A stretch of DNA of 64,000 nt from assembly GCF_009689005.1 (NCBI RefSeq), contig NZ_AP021879.1, forward strand, positions 7,193,501-7,257,500, given 5' to 3'. Below are positions 43,637-53,643 of the stretch, one piece after another. The notes beneath the pieces are model-generated. The model did no database searches and was not told the DNA's origin. It worked only from the letters and a program-made list of their open reading frames with translations. Numbering within the stretch: position 1 is the stretch's first letter; every line of letters begins with the position of its first letter. A program made the translations under genes and the position numbers. The stretch comes from Desulfosarcina ovata subsp. ovata. GTDB taxonomy: Bacteria > Desulfobacterota > Desulfobacteria > Desulfobacterales > Desulfosarcinaceae.

Positions 43637-45142
43637 TTAAGCGATGGGTTTCGATTCGGCTCTGAGCTCACGCTTGAGAATTTTACCGGTCGCACTTTTG
43701 GGCAGTTCATCAATAATGAGAACACGGCTGGGAACCTTGTAGGCGGCCATGTTTTCACGGCAATAGGCGATAATTTCTTCCGGTGTTGCTTTTTTATCAT
43801 CTTTCAGGACGATGGATGCACAAACCGCCTCGCCTTTTTCCGGATGGGGAATGCCGTAAACGGCCAACTCTTTGATTGCCGGATGACGGTACAGGTACTG
43901 TTCGACTTCCGCCGGCCAGATCTTGAACCCGGCGGCATTGATCATGTCCTTGACGCGGTCGACAATGAAAACATACCCGTCTTCGTCCTTTTTGCCGATG
44001 TCACCGGAATGCAGCCAGCCGTTGCGCAGGGTACGTTCCGATTCGTCAGGCCGGTTCCAGTAGCCTTTCATTACCCCCGGCCCTTTGATGCAGATTTCTC
44101 CCCATTGGCCGGGAGGCACATCGTCGTCAAACTCATCTTTGATTTTGATCTCGACATTTTCTACCGGCGTTCCGATACTGCCGAATTTGTGATGGTAGTT
44201 GTGGTTGTAACAGGCAAAGGGGGAGGATTCGGTGAGCCCGTAACCTTCGTGAATCTGGCGGCCGAAACGTTCTTTCCAGCGCAGGAAAATCTCCTGGGGC
44301 AAGGTGGCTGCGGCGGAGAAATCATAGCGGATAGAAGAGATGTCATAGTCGGAAAGATCCATATTCAACAGGTTGATGAAGATGGTCGGTACGGCAAAAA
44401 ACATAGTAACCCGATTTTTGGCAATGGATTGCAGCACCGCGTCGGGCACAAACCGCCGGAACAGAACCAGGGTCGAACAGGTGTTGAAGGTCCCGTTCAT
44501 GATGAAGTTCTGACCGAAGACATGGAATATCGGCAGGAACAGGGCCATCCGGTCGTCGGCAGTAAAACCGGCATGATGAGCGGCACTGAAGGAATTGGAT
44601 ACCACGTTGCCGTGGGTCAACATGGCCCCCTTGGGGAAGCCCGTGGTCCCGGAGGTGTAGAGAATAACGGCAACTTCGTCACGATCCGGATCGCTGCTCG
44701 CCATGGACTCGGATCCGTCCTGGATCCATTCATTGATGGTCGGATTCCCCTGGGCATCGCCCTCGCAGACCAATACATGTTTCAGATCGGGGTAGTCGTC
44801 CTTTTTGACATTCGGAAGTAGTTCGTCTACCGTGCAAAGCAGAATGGAACCCGAATCGTTGAGAATGTATTTGAGTTCTCCCGATTTGAGCATCGGATTA
44901 ACGGAAACGGCGACGGCCCCGATTTTCAGTGTGGCGATGTAGCAGATAATGAATTCGGGAACGTTCGGCAGGTAGAGGGCGACACGATCCCCTTTTCCGA
45001 CACCCTGTTTGGTCATCGTGGACGCAAGCCGGGTGGCCTGGCTGTTCAGTTCGCCGTAGGAAATGTTCCGGCCTTCGAAAATGATGGCGGCCTTCTCCGG
45101 AAAGATCTTTGCTGCTTGTTCGACATTCTGGGTTACATTCAT
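43637..45142 (-). CDS. Acyl-CoA ligase (AMP-forming), fatty-acid-type
   Basis: A 501-residue ANL-superfamily ligase. The P-loop YTSGTTGFPKGAMLTHGN is near residue 155, YGLTESSP near 305 and the C-terminal Lys in PKSATGKILKREL near 490. The start at 45142 (MNVTQNVEQAAKIF) is chosen for its CGGAGGTATCCA; the frame is open 26 codons further upstream. General similarity is to long- or medium-chain fatty acid ligases; the precise acid is not clear. It is 36 bases from the SatP-like gene, so the two are likely one transcript. Confidence 0.85.
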   Translation of the reverse strand: MNVTQNVEQAAKIFPEKAAIIFEGRNISYGELNSQATRLASTMTKQGVGKGDRVALYLPNVPEFIICYIATLKIGAVAVSVNPMLKSGELKYILNDSGSILLCTVDELLPNVKKDDYPDLKHVLVCEGDAQGNPTINEWIQDGSESMASSDPDRDEVAVILYTSGTTGFPKGAMLTHGNVVSNSFSAAHHAGFTADDRMALFLPIFHVFGQNFIMNGTFNTCSTLVLFRRFVPDAVLQSIAKNRVTMFFAVPTIFINLLNMDLSDYDISSIRYDFSAAATLPQEIFLRWKERFGRQIHEGYGLTESSPFACYNHNYHHKFGSIGTPVENVEIKIKDEFDDDVPPGQWGEICIKGPGVMKGYWNRPDESERTLRNGWLHSGDIGKKDEDGYVFIVDRVKDMINAAGFKIWPAEVEQYLYRHPAIKELAVYGIPHPEKGEAVCASIVLKDDKKATPEEIIAYCRENMAAYKVPSRVLIIDELPKSATGKILKRELRAESKPIA

Positions 45143-45231
45143 TGGATACCTCCGTGGGTTGATAAACGTTAACCGCTTTACTTTTTGGACATCATGCGGA
45201 ACAAACAAAAAGATATTCACGAAGTGGCGAT

Positions 45232-45261
45232 AATGTAGCTTTTTTGATCGTTCTCTGTCAA
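45232..45261 (-). promoter_or_regulatory. Promoter candidate of the acyl-CoA ligase gene
   Basis: On the minus strand TTGACA (45261-45256) is followed after 18 bases by TACATT (45237-45232), 90 bases before the chosen start. Confidence 0.5.
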
Positions 45262-45437
45262 TATCTTTTTGTGGGTCAACAACAGCTGAAAATACTTAAA
45301 AACTAATAGATTAGATATATATCTGCGTAATCCATTCTGGTGAATTCAAATCGCCGCACACCATCCATCGGTTGTGGCGGGCTGCAGGAACTGATTGCCG
45401 TTTAATGTGCCGTTTCCCCCTGTAGAATTACTTTCAT

Positions 45438-47075
45438 TTATGCTTCCGCTCTTTGGCGTTCTTCTTCACGAACCTCTCTTCGCAGCAATTTTCCCAGTTT
45501 TGATTTTGGCAGCATGTCACGAAATTCGATGTACTGGGGAACCTTGTGGGGCAACAGTCTTTTTCGGCACCACTTGATCAGTTCATATCCGGTGATGCCC
45601 TTGATATCACTTTTCAGGACCACACACGCCTTGATCCGTTCGCCAACCGTTTTGTCCTCAACACCCACCACGCAGGTGGCGACGACCGCCGGATGTTCCT
45701 GGAGCACCGCCTCGATTTCCGATGCCGACACCTGGTGGCCATCGTGATTGATGGTATCGGTGGTGCGGTCGACAAAAAAAAGGTTGCCATGGTTGTCCAT
45801 GCGCATGACATCCGAGGTGCGATACCAGGTTAATCCATCCAGATCGATGAACGCCTCTCGGGTTTGCTTGGCATTGTCCACATAAGCGGTGGGCATGTTC
45901 TCAGAGTGGACCAGAAGTTCTCCTGGCTCACCGGCTTTCACCGGATCCAAAAAGATCGGGTCAACGATTTTGACCTTTTTCGAGCTCACGACATGGCCGA
46001 CGCTGTTGGCTGGAAACGGCCGATCCACCGGGCACATGGCCACCCCACCGCATGTCTCCGTGCATCCGTACCCCTGGTGGATTATTTTTCCGAAACGGGA
46101 TTCCCAGCGCCGGTTCAGTTCTAGCGGAAGGACATCCCCGGCACTGAACCAATAGTCGACCGAAGTCAGGTTGTACTGGTCAAGCCGTTCATGCTCCAGC
46201 ATCATCCGGTAAAAGGAGGGCACTGCGATCAGGGCGCGGACCTTGAACCGTGCGATGGCATCAAACGTGGCGTCGAGATTGACGCTGGGTTGAATTAGCA
46301 AAGTCCCGCCGACGAGCAGGATTGCCAGTCCGCAGGTTTGGCCAAGAATATGGAAAAGCGGGGAATGGCAAAGAACGATGTTCTCACGGCTGGGAATCAG
46401 CGGACGGCTGGTACGGATCTGCTCCCGCGCCGAAACCAGAAAATGGCGGTGACTGATCGGAACGCCCTTGGAAGATTGCGTGGTTCCGCCCGTGTACAGC
46501 ATTTCCGCCGTTTTCAGCGGGTCGATTGGCAGTTCCGGAAGTTGAGACGTTATTCCATTATGCAACAACTTCCGGAAATGGTAAGTTTTGCCATCCCATG
46601 CGACCCGGCCTCGCGGAATCATATTGAAAAACCAGCCAAAGGTGCGTTTGTACCCGGGCAGCATATCGGCCATACGGGCGACAACCACATTTTCCACAAG
46701 ACTTTCGGACATCACCCGCTGAACATATCCGAAATTGGTATCTGCGCAGACGATCATCGATGCTCCGCTGTTGTCTACGATATGGGCCAAGTCATGGGGA
46801 AGATAGATGGGGCTGACCGGCACACAAACCCCGCCCGCCCGCAGAATTCCAAGCCAGCTGACAATCCAGTGAACCGAATTGGGCAGATAGATCACCACCT
46901 TTTCACCGGGACGAACCCCCAGGGCGATCAACGCCCCGGCAAGGCGCTCAGCCGCCACTCTCACCTCGGAATAACTGAAGCGGCTTCCCAGATAGATCAC
47001 GGCACTGTGCGACGGGCAGCTTCGGGCCATGCGTTCAAAGGCGGCGTAAATATTGTCGGTGTGCACCGGCATCAA
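45438..47075 (-). CDS. AMP-dependent acyl-CoA synthetase downstream of an ABC importer
   Basis: A 545-residue ANL ligase with a P-loop of slightly unusual form, YTGGTTQSSKGVPISHRH near residue 193, YGCTETCGG near 330 and C-terminal PKSKLGKLLRREV. Distant from the fatty-acid ligase next door (43637-45142). It lies at the end of the livKHMGF-type operon, so it may activate the acid that the ABC transporter brings in. Whether it is aromatic, dicarboxylic or branched cannot be told from sequence. Confidence 0.82.
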   Translation of the reverse strand: MMPVHTDNIYAAFERMARSCPSHSAVIYLGSRFSYSEVRVAAERLAGALIALGVRPGEKVVIYLPNSVHWIVSWLGILRAGGVCVPVSPIYLPHDLAHIVDNSGASMIVCADTNFGYVQRVMSESLVENVVVARMADMLPGYKRTFGWFFNMIPRGRVAWDGKTYHFRKLLHNGITSQLPELPIDPLKTAEMLYTGGTTQSSKGVPISHRHFLVSAREQIRTSRPLIPSRENIVLCHSPLFHILGQTCGLAILLVGGTLLIQPSVNLDATFDAIARFKVRALIAVPSFYRMMLEHERLDQYNLTSVDYWFSAGDVLPLELNRRWESRFGKIIHQGYGCTETCGGVAMCPVDRPFPANSVGHVVSSKKVKIVDPIFLDPVKAGEPGELLVHSENMPTAYVDNAKQTREAFIDLDGLTWYRTSDVMRMDNHGNLFFVDRTTDTINHDGHQVSASEIEAVLQEHPAVVATCVVGVEDKTVGERIKACVVLKSDIKGITGYELIKWCRKRLLPHKVPQYIEFRDMLPKSKLGKLLRREVREEERQRAEA

Positions 47076-47100
47076 TGGGCAATCCCTGAAATGGTTGATG

Positions 47101-47204
47101 TTACCTGGGTCCCAGAATCAGATCGGGAACGAACGGGGTCAGCCAGGGGACAAAGGCCAATACGAAAAGGGCCGCGATATAAATGAGCGGATGCGCTGAG
47201 CGTC
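47101..47204 (-). other. Short hydrophobic frame between livF and the ligase
   Basis: In the 130-base gap a frame ending with TAA at 47101 encodes about 33 residues (HPLIYIAALFVLAFVPWLTP and on to LILGPR) with the look of a membrane-permease segment. No ATG or GTG start with a ribosome binding site is seen. It may be the relic of a deleted permease gene, for instance a LivM N-terminus, or a small membrane peptide using an unusual start. Confidence 0.3.
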
Positions 47205-47981
47205 TTAATTTTGTCCATCCACTCCATCCTCAGCCAGCCTGCCGAAATAAGCGGCATGGATCTCCGGATTGCCGATCAGTTCCGCCCCGGTACCACTGAA
47301 GGTCAGCATCCCGTTTTCGAGAACATACCCACGATCGATAATCGGCAGAACCGGTTGGGCAAACTGCTCACAGATCAGTACCGTGATGCCGGAAAACTGT
47401 TTCAATTCAACCACCGCCTGCATGACTGTCGCTTGCATGTGTGGACTCAGTCCCAAAAGCGGCTCATCCAAAAGGAGCAGGGCGGGCCTTGCCACCAGTG
47501 CCATGGCAATGGCCAGCATTTGCTGTTCGCCACCGCTGAGGAATCCGGCCACGCGTCGTTTCAATGCCTTCAGGGCCGGGAACAATCTGAAGATATACGC
47601 CAGGCTGTTGCTGATTTCACTTCGTTTGCGCAGGTAGCCGGCAATCTTCAGGTTTTCCAGGACACTGCTTTCCTGGAAAATGGGGTGGCGTTCCCGTGAG
47701 AGCACAATTCCGTTCAGCACGCGCTGACGCGGTGTCCAATCGATGATATCCTCGCCCTTGAAATAAATGTGGCCATAGGTGGAAATGCGCTTACCGCCGC
47801 GGCGTTGTGAATTGATGCGCATGTCGTTGACCAGACCGGCCACCGCGTTGAGCAGGGTTGTCTTGCCGGCGCTGTTGGAGCCGATCACCGCAACCACCTC
47901 TCCCTGCTGGACGGTCAGATTGAGGCCGTTGAGGGCCAGTGCGTTTTCAAAAAAAACCATGAGATTTTCAATTTCCAGCAT
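47205..47981 (-). CDS. livF: Branched-chain amino acid-type ABC transporter ATPase
   Basis: A 258-residue ATPase with Walker A GSNSAGKTTLLNAVAG near residue 33, the signature FLSGGEQQMLAIAMAL, Walker B LLLLDEPLLGLSP and a switch His-type region (VLICEQFAQ). The signature begins LSGGEQ as in LivF. It forms the ATPase pair with the adjacent LivG. The gene is next to livG, in the same direction, with a 60-base gap. Confidence 0.88.
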   Translation of the reverse strand: MLEIENLMVFFENALALNGLNLTVQQGEVVAVIGSNSAGKTTLLNAVAGLVNDMRINSQRRGGKRISTYGHIYFKGEDIIDWTPRQRVLNGIVLSRERHPIFQESSVLENLKIAGYLRKRSEISNSLAYIFRLFPALKALKRRVAGFLSGGEQQMLAIAMALVARPALLLLDEPLLGLSPHMQATVMQAVVELKQFSGITVLICEQFAQPVLPIIDRGYVLENGMLTFSGTGAELIGNPEIHAAYFGRLAEDGVDGQN

Positions 47982-48041
47982 CGCTACGGCCTGCCTGAAT
48001 ACCCCTTTAACGGTGAGTCGCTACCGTCAGGGCCGTTTTTG

Positions 48042-48833
48042 TCAATCGTCTGAGATGCCGTTCCCTGGCCTGGGCAGCGATTCACAATCGGCACCCAGAT
48101 AGGCGTTTTGCACCGTCTGGTCGGCCATCACCGCCGGGCACCGGCCGTCGGCGATTTTGCGGCCATTGTCCATGACGATGACCCGGTCGGCGATCTTGAA
48201 AAGTTCTTTCAGGCGGTGCTCGATCATGATAATGGCTTTGCCCTGCTGGCGCAGTTTCTCGATGATGGGGGTGAGGCTGGTGACCTCGGCCAGGCTCAGT
48301 CCCGAAAAGAGTTCGTCGAGTATGATCAGCCGGGGCCGCAGGGCGATGGCCTTGGCCAACTCAAGGCGTTTGAGATAGCCCTGGGGCAGCCCCCCGGCAT
48401 CCTGATAAGCCACCCGGGCGTCCCGCTCAAAGCCCACCTCTTCGAGAAGATCCAGGGCGACGGCACTGCGGTTGCCACATCGGCCTCCCAGAAAACCGGT
48501 GACCCGGGGGGAGTACAGGCTCACGATCATATTCTTGTAGGCCGGCAGCCGGTAAAAGGGGCGCACCATCTGGAACGTCCGGGCGATACCCAGGCGCACG
48601 ATTTTATGCGCCGGCAGATGGTGGATGGGCCGCCCCATGAAATGGACGCTACCGGCAGAGGGTCTGACGAATCGGGTAATCAGGTTGGCCAGGGTGGTTT
48701 TGCCCGACCCGTTGGGGCCGATCACGCCCAGGATTTCGTTTTCCTGCAACCGGAAACTGACCGTATCGACGGCCCGGATTCCCCCGAATGACTTGCTCAG
48801 GTCCGTTACTTGCAATACCGGCCGGCCTGTCAT
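48042..48833 (-). CDS. livG: Branched-chain amino acid-type ABC transporter ATPase
   Basis: A 263-residue ATPase with Walker A GPNGSGKTTLANLITRF, a LivG-type insert (FQMVRPFYRLPAYKNM), Walker B RLIILDELFSGLS and the switch in IIMIEHRLKEL. The signature is GLPQGYLKRLELAKAIAL, with PQGYLK replacing the usual LSxGxQ, a marked deviation. The start at 48833 overlaps the livM stop as ATGA, showing translational coupling. Confidence 0.85.
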   Translation of the reverse strand: MTGRPVLQVTDLSKSFGGIRAVDTVSFRLQENEILGVIGPNGSGKTTLANLITRFVRPSAGSVHFMGRPIHHLPAHKIVRLGIARTFQMVRPFYRLPAYKNMIVSLYSPRVTGFLGGRCGNRSAVALDLLEEVGFERDARVAYQDAGGLPQGYLKRLELAKAIALRPRLIILDELFSGLSLAEVTSLTPIIEKLRQQGKAIIMIEHRLKELFKIADRVIVMDNGRKIADGRCPAVMADQTVQNAYLGADCESLPRPGNGISDD

Positions 48834-49846
48834 CGTTCCACCGCCACCCACCGCTCGGACTGGTGATACTTGCGTTGAATGAATTGAAAGAGTCCCCCGG
48901 GCCAGGTGATGATGAAAAGCACCATCAGGAGACTGTAGAATACCACCCGCAAGCTGCCGGCCCCTCGTAAAATTTCCGAGAGCGGCACCAGGATCAGCGC
49001 ACCCAGTACGGCACCGGCCAGGCTGCCCTGCCCTCCCACCACTGCGGCGGCGATGGGTAGAATCGAGTAGTCCAGGGCAAACCCGCTCATTCCCGCGAAC
49101 ATGCTGACATGGGTCATGAACGCACCCGCGAAAGCGCCCGTGGTACCGGCCATCAGCAGTACCTGGGCCTTGAACCAGTAGATGTTCAGACCGGCGCTGA
49201 TGACCGTGCGGTCATTGTCGCGGATGGCCCTGATCACCAGTCCATAGTCGGAGCCGAGCAGACGCTGGAAACCGAACATGGCCACCAGCAGCATGCCGGT
49301 GGCCAGATAACTTTCCAGACGGACCGAGGGCAGAGGAACGATGCCGCTGAGTCCGTCGGTACCACCGAAAAGGCGCGTGGCTTCGATCACCCGTACGAGC
49401 ATCAGGGGGATGATCAGGGTAACCATGGAAAAGTAGATCCCCCGCAGGCGCAGGACCGGCAACAGCATCAACGTACAGATCAGGCCGCCCAGTAGGCTGG
49501 CGACCGGCAGGGTGATGGCCACCGGAAGATGCCAGTAGTGGTTCATGGCACCGGTAAGATAGGCGCCCATGCCGAAAAAGAGCGACTGCCCGAGCGAGAT
49601 GATTCCGCTTTGGGCCAGGATATCCCAACTGATGGCCAGAAGACCGTAGACGGCAACGGCCAAAAGGACTTTCTGCCAGTAAGGGTCCAGGATCAGGGGC
49701 AGCAGAAGAAAACCCAGCGCCGGCATCACTCGAGGGGCGGCCAGGTAGAGCATTTCCCGCCATGAGGTGAGCACGAATACATCCTCAGCGCGGGCCTTGA
49801 TGCCCCGATCGATTCTTTCCCGGCGTCTGATAACGGAGGTGTTCAA
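48830..49846 (-). CDS. livM: Branched-chain amino acid-type ABC transporter permease
   Basis: A 338-residue permease with about ten helices and LivM text such as AQSGIISLGQSLFFGMGAY, SDYGLVIRAIRDNDRTVISAG and VVGGQGSLAGAVLGALIL. The likely start is TTG at 49846, which overlaps the livH stop (TTGA); the frame runs further back only inside livH. It is coupled to both neighbours. Confidence 0.82.
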   Translation of the reverse strand: MNTSVIRRRERIDRGIKARAEDVFVLTSWREMLYLAAPRVMPALGFLLLPLILDPYWQKVLLAVAVYGLLAISWDILAQSGIISLGQSLFFGMGAYLTGAMNHYWHLPVAITLPVASLLGGLICTLMLLPVLRLRGIYFSMVTLIIPLMLVRVIEATRLFGGTDGLSGIVPLPSVRLESYLATGMLLVAMFGFQRLLGSDYGLVIRAIRDNDRTVISAGLNIYWFKAQVLLMAGTTGAFAGAFMTHVSMFAGMSGFALDYSILPIAAAVVGGQGSLAGAVLGALILVPLSEILRGAGSLRVVFYSLLMVLFIITWPGGLFQFIQRKYHQSERWVAVER

Positions 49847-50715
49847 ATTCGCTCCTGCAGGGCTTTCTGTTTGCCGAACAGGCCCGATGGATGGATTACC
49901 AGGACCAGCAGGATCGCCGCCAGGCTGATGACCATGGTCCATTGGGAGCCGATGAACGCATCGGTGAAGCGTTCGGTAAAACCGATGATCAAGCTGGCCA
50001 GGATGAGGCCCGGGGTGCTGCCCAGGCCACCGATGATACACACGGCCAGGGCCTTGATGAGCACATCGTAGCCCTCATCGGGCGATATGCATCCCAACGG
50101 GACGATCAGGGTTGCCGCCAATGCCGCCAGTCCGGCGCCCAGGGCCACGGCCAGCATGGCGATGTTATCGGGGTTTATGCCGAAGGTGAGTGCGGTTTGT
50201 CTATTCTGCGCAATCCCGCGGAACCCCAGGCCCAATGCCGTGTGGTGGGTGAACCCCCAAAGCAGCAGCACCAGTGTGGCGGCCACCGGAACGATCAGGA
50301 TGCGCTGCACGTCCACGGGGATTCCGGCGACAACGACACTGCGGTCCAGTATCACCGGCAAGGTGTAGTCGAAGCCGACCAGCCCGGCGTATCGGAGCAA
50401 CTCTATAATGGCCAGGCCGATGCCAAAGGTAACGATGACCTCGGCGAGGGCCTGGCCGTGAATGCGGATCAGCACCAGTCGGTAGAGGAGTGCCCCTGCG
50501 GCGGTGCAGCCCAGTACGGCCACGGCCACAGCCAGGGGGTAGGGCAGACCCAGCCGGTAAATCAGAACCCAGTCGGCGTAGGCGGCCAGCACGTAAAAGG
50601 CGCCGTAAGCGAAGTTGGCCACGCGGCTGATTCCAAAGGTAAGGTTGAACCCGAGGGCCGTCAGGACCAGAATGGCACTGTTGATAATGGCGTATAGGAT
50701 GGTTCCGACGATCAA
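49843..50715 (-). CDS. livH: Branched-chain amino acid-type ABC transporter permease
   Basis: A 290-residue permease. LivH-like text includes ILTALGFNLTFG-type start segments, FGISRVANFAYGAFYVLAAY and IAQNRQTALTFGINPDNIAM. The probable start is TTG at 50715, two bases after the stop of the binding-protein gene; longer forms would overlap that gene heavily. Together with LivM it forms the membrane channel. Confidence 0.82.
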   Translation of the reverse strand: MIVGTILYAIINSAILVLTALGFNLTFGISRVANFAYGAFYVLAAYADWVLIYRLGLPYPLAVAVAVLGCTAAGALLYRLVLIRIHGQALAEVIVTFGIGLAIIELLRYAGLVGFDYTLPVILDRSVVVAGIPVDVQRILIVPVAATLVLLLWGFTHHTALGLGFRGIAQNRQTALTFGINPDNIAMLAVALGAGLAALAATLIVPLGCISPDEGYDVLIKALAVCIIGGLGSTPGLILASLIIGFTERFTDAFIGSQWTMVISLAAILLVLVIHPSGLFGKQKALQERI

Positions 50716-50716
50716 T

Positions 50717-52036
50717 TCAGGTTCCTTTGACGGTAATGCGGGCCGGCCGGCGGCATGTGTTGACCGGTGCCAGGCCATCCGGCAGTTCGATTTTTCCCTC
50801 GGCAATGCGGGGCGGGAAAACGATCCTGCGCCTGCCGTCCGCCTGCCATTGAAAAACAGCCGCCACGGCGGTGGTGTCAGGGGCTCGGCCGTAAACCAGC
50901 TGATGTCGGTCATTAAAGCGCATCCGCCCCATCATGCCGCTGCGATCGGTCTGCTCCAGGGCGGCCACGATGGCATCGGCATCCAGCGTGCCGGCCCGGG
51001 TGATGGCATCGGCCAGAATAAAGACCGATTCATATGCCGGTGCCGGTCCGTGACCGGCCCGCAGGGGCTTTTCCCAGCGTCGCTGGTAGGCTTTCTGGAA
51101 CGCCGCCGAGGCAGGCATGGTGGGGGACGCGATGGCACTGCCCAACTCGACATTGCAATTGATCGCCCCGGTGATTTGGCCGTTGAACGTTTTCCACGAC
51201 GCCGGACCGGCCAGGGGGGAAATAAAACCGGCCAGAAGGGCCGGCACCCGCATCGTGTGCCACTGCTTTACCAGGATGCCGCTTTGGGGCATGTCGAAGA
51301 TGGGCAGGATCACCTGGGCACCGGTGGCCCGCACTTTCATCAATGTGGATGAAAAATCGCCCGCGCCGGTTGGATAACTGCGTTGATCGACGATTTCCCA
51401 ACCGGCCTTCTCAAAATAGGTGTTGCGCAGGGCATCGGCTGCGGAACGGGCCCAGGCGACCTCCTGGTTGAGGATGAAAACCCGCTTGAAGCCGAAGGTT
51501 CGCTTGATCAGGTCCATGACGCCGGCCAGGTTGTCCACCAGGAATCGGGCGTTGGGGCAGGTTCTGAAAAGATATCGATAGGCGTCCGGACGGGCCTTGA
51601 TCTTATCCTCGAAGGCGGGTGACATGGCAAGGGTAGCGAGCATGGGTGTTTTGTACCGGGCGATGAGATCCATGGCGGCGATGAGCGTTTCGGAGCGATA
51701 GGGGCCCACCAGCAGGGCTGCCGGGCGGGTTTCCAGAATCAGCTTTTCCATGCCCAAAAGCGCCTCGGCGACCGGAACGCCCGGCGCTGCATCGCGAATA
51801 TCCAGGGGCTCGATAACAAGGGGGCGTTTCTGGGTGCCCACCGTAATTCCCCCCCTGGTATTGATCGCTTCGGCTGCCATCTGCACCGCCCGCAGGCACG
51901 CCTTGCCTTCGAGAAAGCCGGTGGCGGTGGGAACACCGACAACGATGGCATCACCCGTCCGGCCCATCGATGGGATCAGGAGGAGCAGGAGAGACAGTAC
52001 CTGCAACGGTCGGCGGATGTTGATGGGCGTGGGCAT
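50717..52036 (-). CDS. Periplasmic binding protein of the Liv-type transporter (first copy)
   Basis: A 439-residue type I periplasmic binding protein. A signal peptide (RRPLQVLSLLLLLIPSMG) is followed by a mature part beginning about DAIVVGVPTATG. Typical family segments are GGITVGTQKRPLVIEPLDIR, LVGPYRSETLIAAMDLIARY and GHGPAPAYESVFILADAI. It is the first gene directly linked to livH and is about half identical by eye to the next protein upstream (52303-53643). The ligand is unknown, possibly an aromatic or small organic acid given the ligase in the operon. Confidence 0.85.
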   Translation of the reverse strand: MPTPINIRRPLQVLSLLLLLIPSMGRTGDAIVVGVPTATGFLEGKACLRAVQMAAEAINTRGGITVGTQKRPLVIEPLDIRDAAPGVPVAEALLGMEKLILETRPAALLVGPYRSETLIAAMDLIARYKTPMLATLAMSPAFEDKIKARPDAYRYLFRTCPNARFLVDNLAGVMDLIKRTFGFKRVFILNQEVAWARSAADALRNTYFEKAGWEIVDQRSYPTGAGDFSSTLMKVRATGAQVILPIFDMPQSGILVKQWHTMRVPALLAGFISPLAGPASWKTFNGQITGAINCNVELGSAIASPTMPASAAFQKAYQRRWEKPLRAGHGPAPAYESVFILADAITRAGTLDADAIVAALEQTDRSGMMGRMRFNDRHQLVYGRAPDTTAVAAVFQWQADGRRRIVFPPRIAEGKIELPDGLAPVNTCRRPARITVKGT

Positions 52037-52302
52037 GAAGACGGTTTCTCCCCATTATCCTGAAGTCTATAGGCGCGGACAATCGTTGCCGTTTATACGC
52101 AAACGCCATGCCGAAGTATTTAACCTGTTGAAAACTAAGGATAAATGTAAAATTCCGGTCGAGATGACCGTTAAATGTGTTTCCTAAAGAAACAGGTCGG
52201 GGGGGTCAGATGGGGAGAAAAACCGCTCCGGTTTTAGAAATAGATAATAAATAACGGATGGTTATTTAACATGTTACGAAAGGAAACAGCCCCTTGTCAG
52301 TT

Positions 52303-53643
52303 TCAGGGGGCAGAGGAGGGGGGCAGCAGGATCTCCCCCTCGGCCAGGGACGGGGGATAGACAATCACCCGCTGGCCACGCTCGTTCCACTGAATCAGGC
52401 AGGCGACCGCCGCCTCCTCGGGATCGGTGCCGAAAATGACCTGATGACCGATGTTGAAACGCAGCCGTCCCATGGCGCCCATCCGGTCGGCGCCTTCCAG
52501 GGCGGCGGTGATCCGCCTTGCATCGAGGCTGCCGGTCGCTGTGATGGCCTGGGCCAGCAGGTAAATGGATTCATAGGTGGGGGCCGGGCCATGGCCGGCT
52601 TCGATCTCCCGCTGGTAGCGGTTCTTAAAGGCATTGTAAAATCGCGATGCGGGGGCAACGGTTTGTGAGGGGATGTTGCCCAGTTCAAAGATCATGTTCA
52701 GGACTCCGCCAATCCGGCCATTGAAGCGCTTCCATGCACCGGGGCCCATCATCGGCGAAATGAACCCGCACAAAAGACCTGGCGACCGTCGGGCTTTCCA
52801 TTGCACGACCAACTGACCGCTATGGGGTGTATCGAAAATAGACAGGATCACCTGCGCGTCCTTGCGGGCGGCCTCGGCCAGGGCCACCGAAAAATCGTCG
52901 GTTTCGTAGGGGTAGTGCCGCGTCGCCAGAATCTGCCAGCCGGTCGGCTTGAAATAGAGTTTGAGCATCAGCGAGACGGTACTGCGTGCCCAGGCGGCAT
53001 CCTGACTGATGATGAAGACCCGGCGGAAGCCGTATTGTTGATTCAAGAAGCGCATCGCCGCGATAAGCCCGTCCGCCAGGTAGCGGGTATTCAGGCCGGT
53101 TCTGAAAATGGTGCGGTACGTGTCCGGCTGGTGCATGATTTTTGACTCCATGGCCGGCGTCATGGCGATGGTGCTGAGCATGGGGATTTGTCGGCGGGCG
53201 ATCACATCCATGGCCGGCAGGAGGACTTCCGACCGGAACGGTCCCGCCACCACCGCCATGGACCGGCTGGTGGTTAAGAACGATTCCAGCCGCGCAACGG
53301 CATCCTCGACCGTTACATCCGCCTGGGCATCCTTCAGGTCGACGGCTTCAATCTTCAGCCGGACCCGCCGGTTGCCTACCGCCACCCCACCACCCTGATT
53401 GATCTCCTCAACCGCCAGGCGGGCCGCCAGCAGACTGTCGCGGCCTTCCAGTGTGGTCAGCGATGTGGCCACTCCGATGACCACCGGGACCTCTCCCTGC
53501 ACATGGCCGGGCATCGCCATCATCAACAGAAACAGCAGGCCGATTCCCGTGGACAGGCGCCTCCCCAGCCTGCGGCGAACCGGGTAACCATTCTTGTTGG
53601 TGGTGTGATCGGAAACCCACCGTCCCGATTCAATCCATGCCAA
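52303..53643 (-). CDS. Periplasmic binding protein of the Liv-type transporter (second copy)
   Basis: A second type I binding protein, paralogous to the previous one: GGGVAVGNRRVRLKIEAVDL, VVAGPFRSEVLLPAMDVIAR and GHGPAPTYESIYLLAQAI line up with it segment by segment. A signal peptide (RRLSTGIGLLFLLMMAMPG) precedes EVPVVIGVATS. The start is not settled: there is no ATG between the repeat-like upstream sequence and the signal peptide, so a TTG at 53643 is given; an ATG at 53727 is in frame but lies within low-complexity sequence. Duplicate receptors suggest two related ligands. Confidence 0.75.
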   Translation of the reverse strand: MAWIESGRWVSDHTTNKNGYPVRRRLGRRLSTGIGLLFLLMMAMPGHVQGEVPVVIGVATSLTTLEGRDSLLAARLAVEEINQGGGVAVGNRRVRLKIEAVDLKDAQADVTVEDAVARLESFLTTSRSMAVVAGPFRSEVLLPAMDVIARRQIPMLSTIAMTPAMESKIMHQPDTYRTIFRTGLNTRYLADGLIAAMRFLNQQYGFRRVFIISQDAAWARSTVSLMLKLYFKPTGWQILATRHYPYETDDFSVALAEAARKDAQVILSIFDTPHSGQLVVQWKARRSPGLLCGFISPMMGPGAWKRFNGRIGGVLNMIFELGNIPSQTVAPASRFYNAFKNRYQREIEAGHGPAPTYESIYLLAQAITATGSLDARRITAALEGADRMGAMGRLRFNIGHQVIFGTDPEEAAVACLIQWNERGQRVIVYPPSLAEGEILLPPSSAP

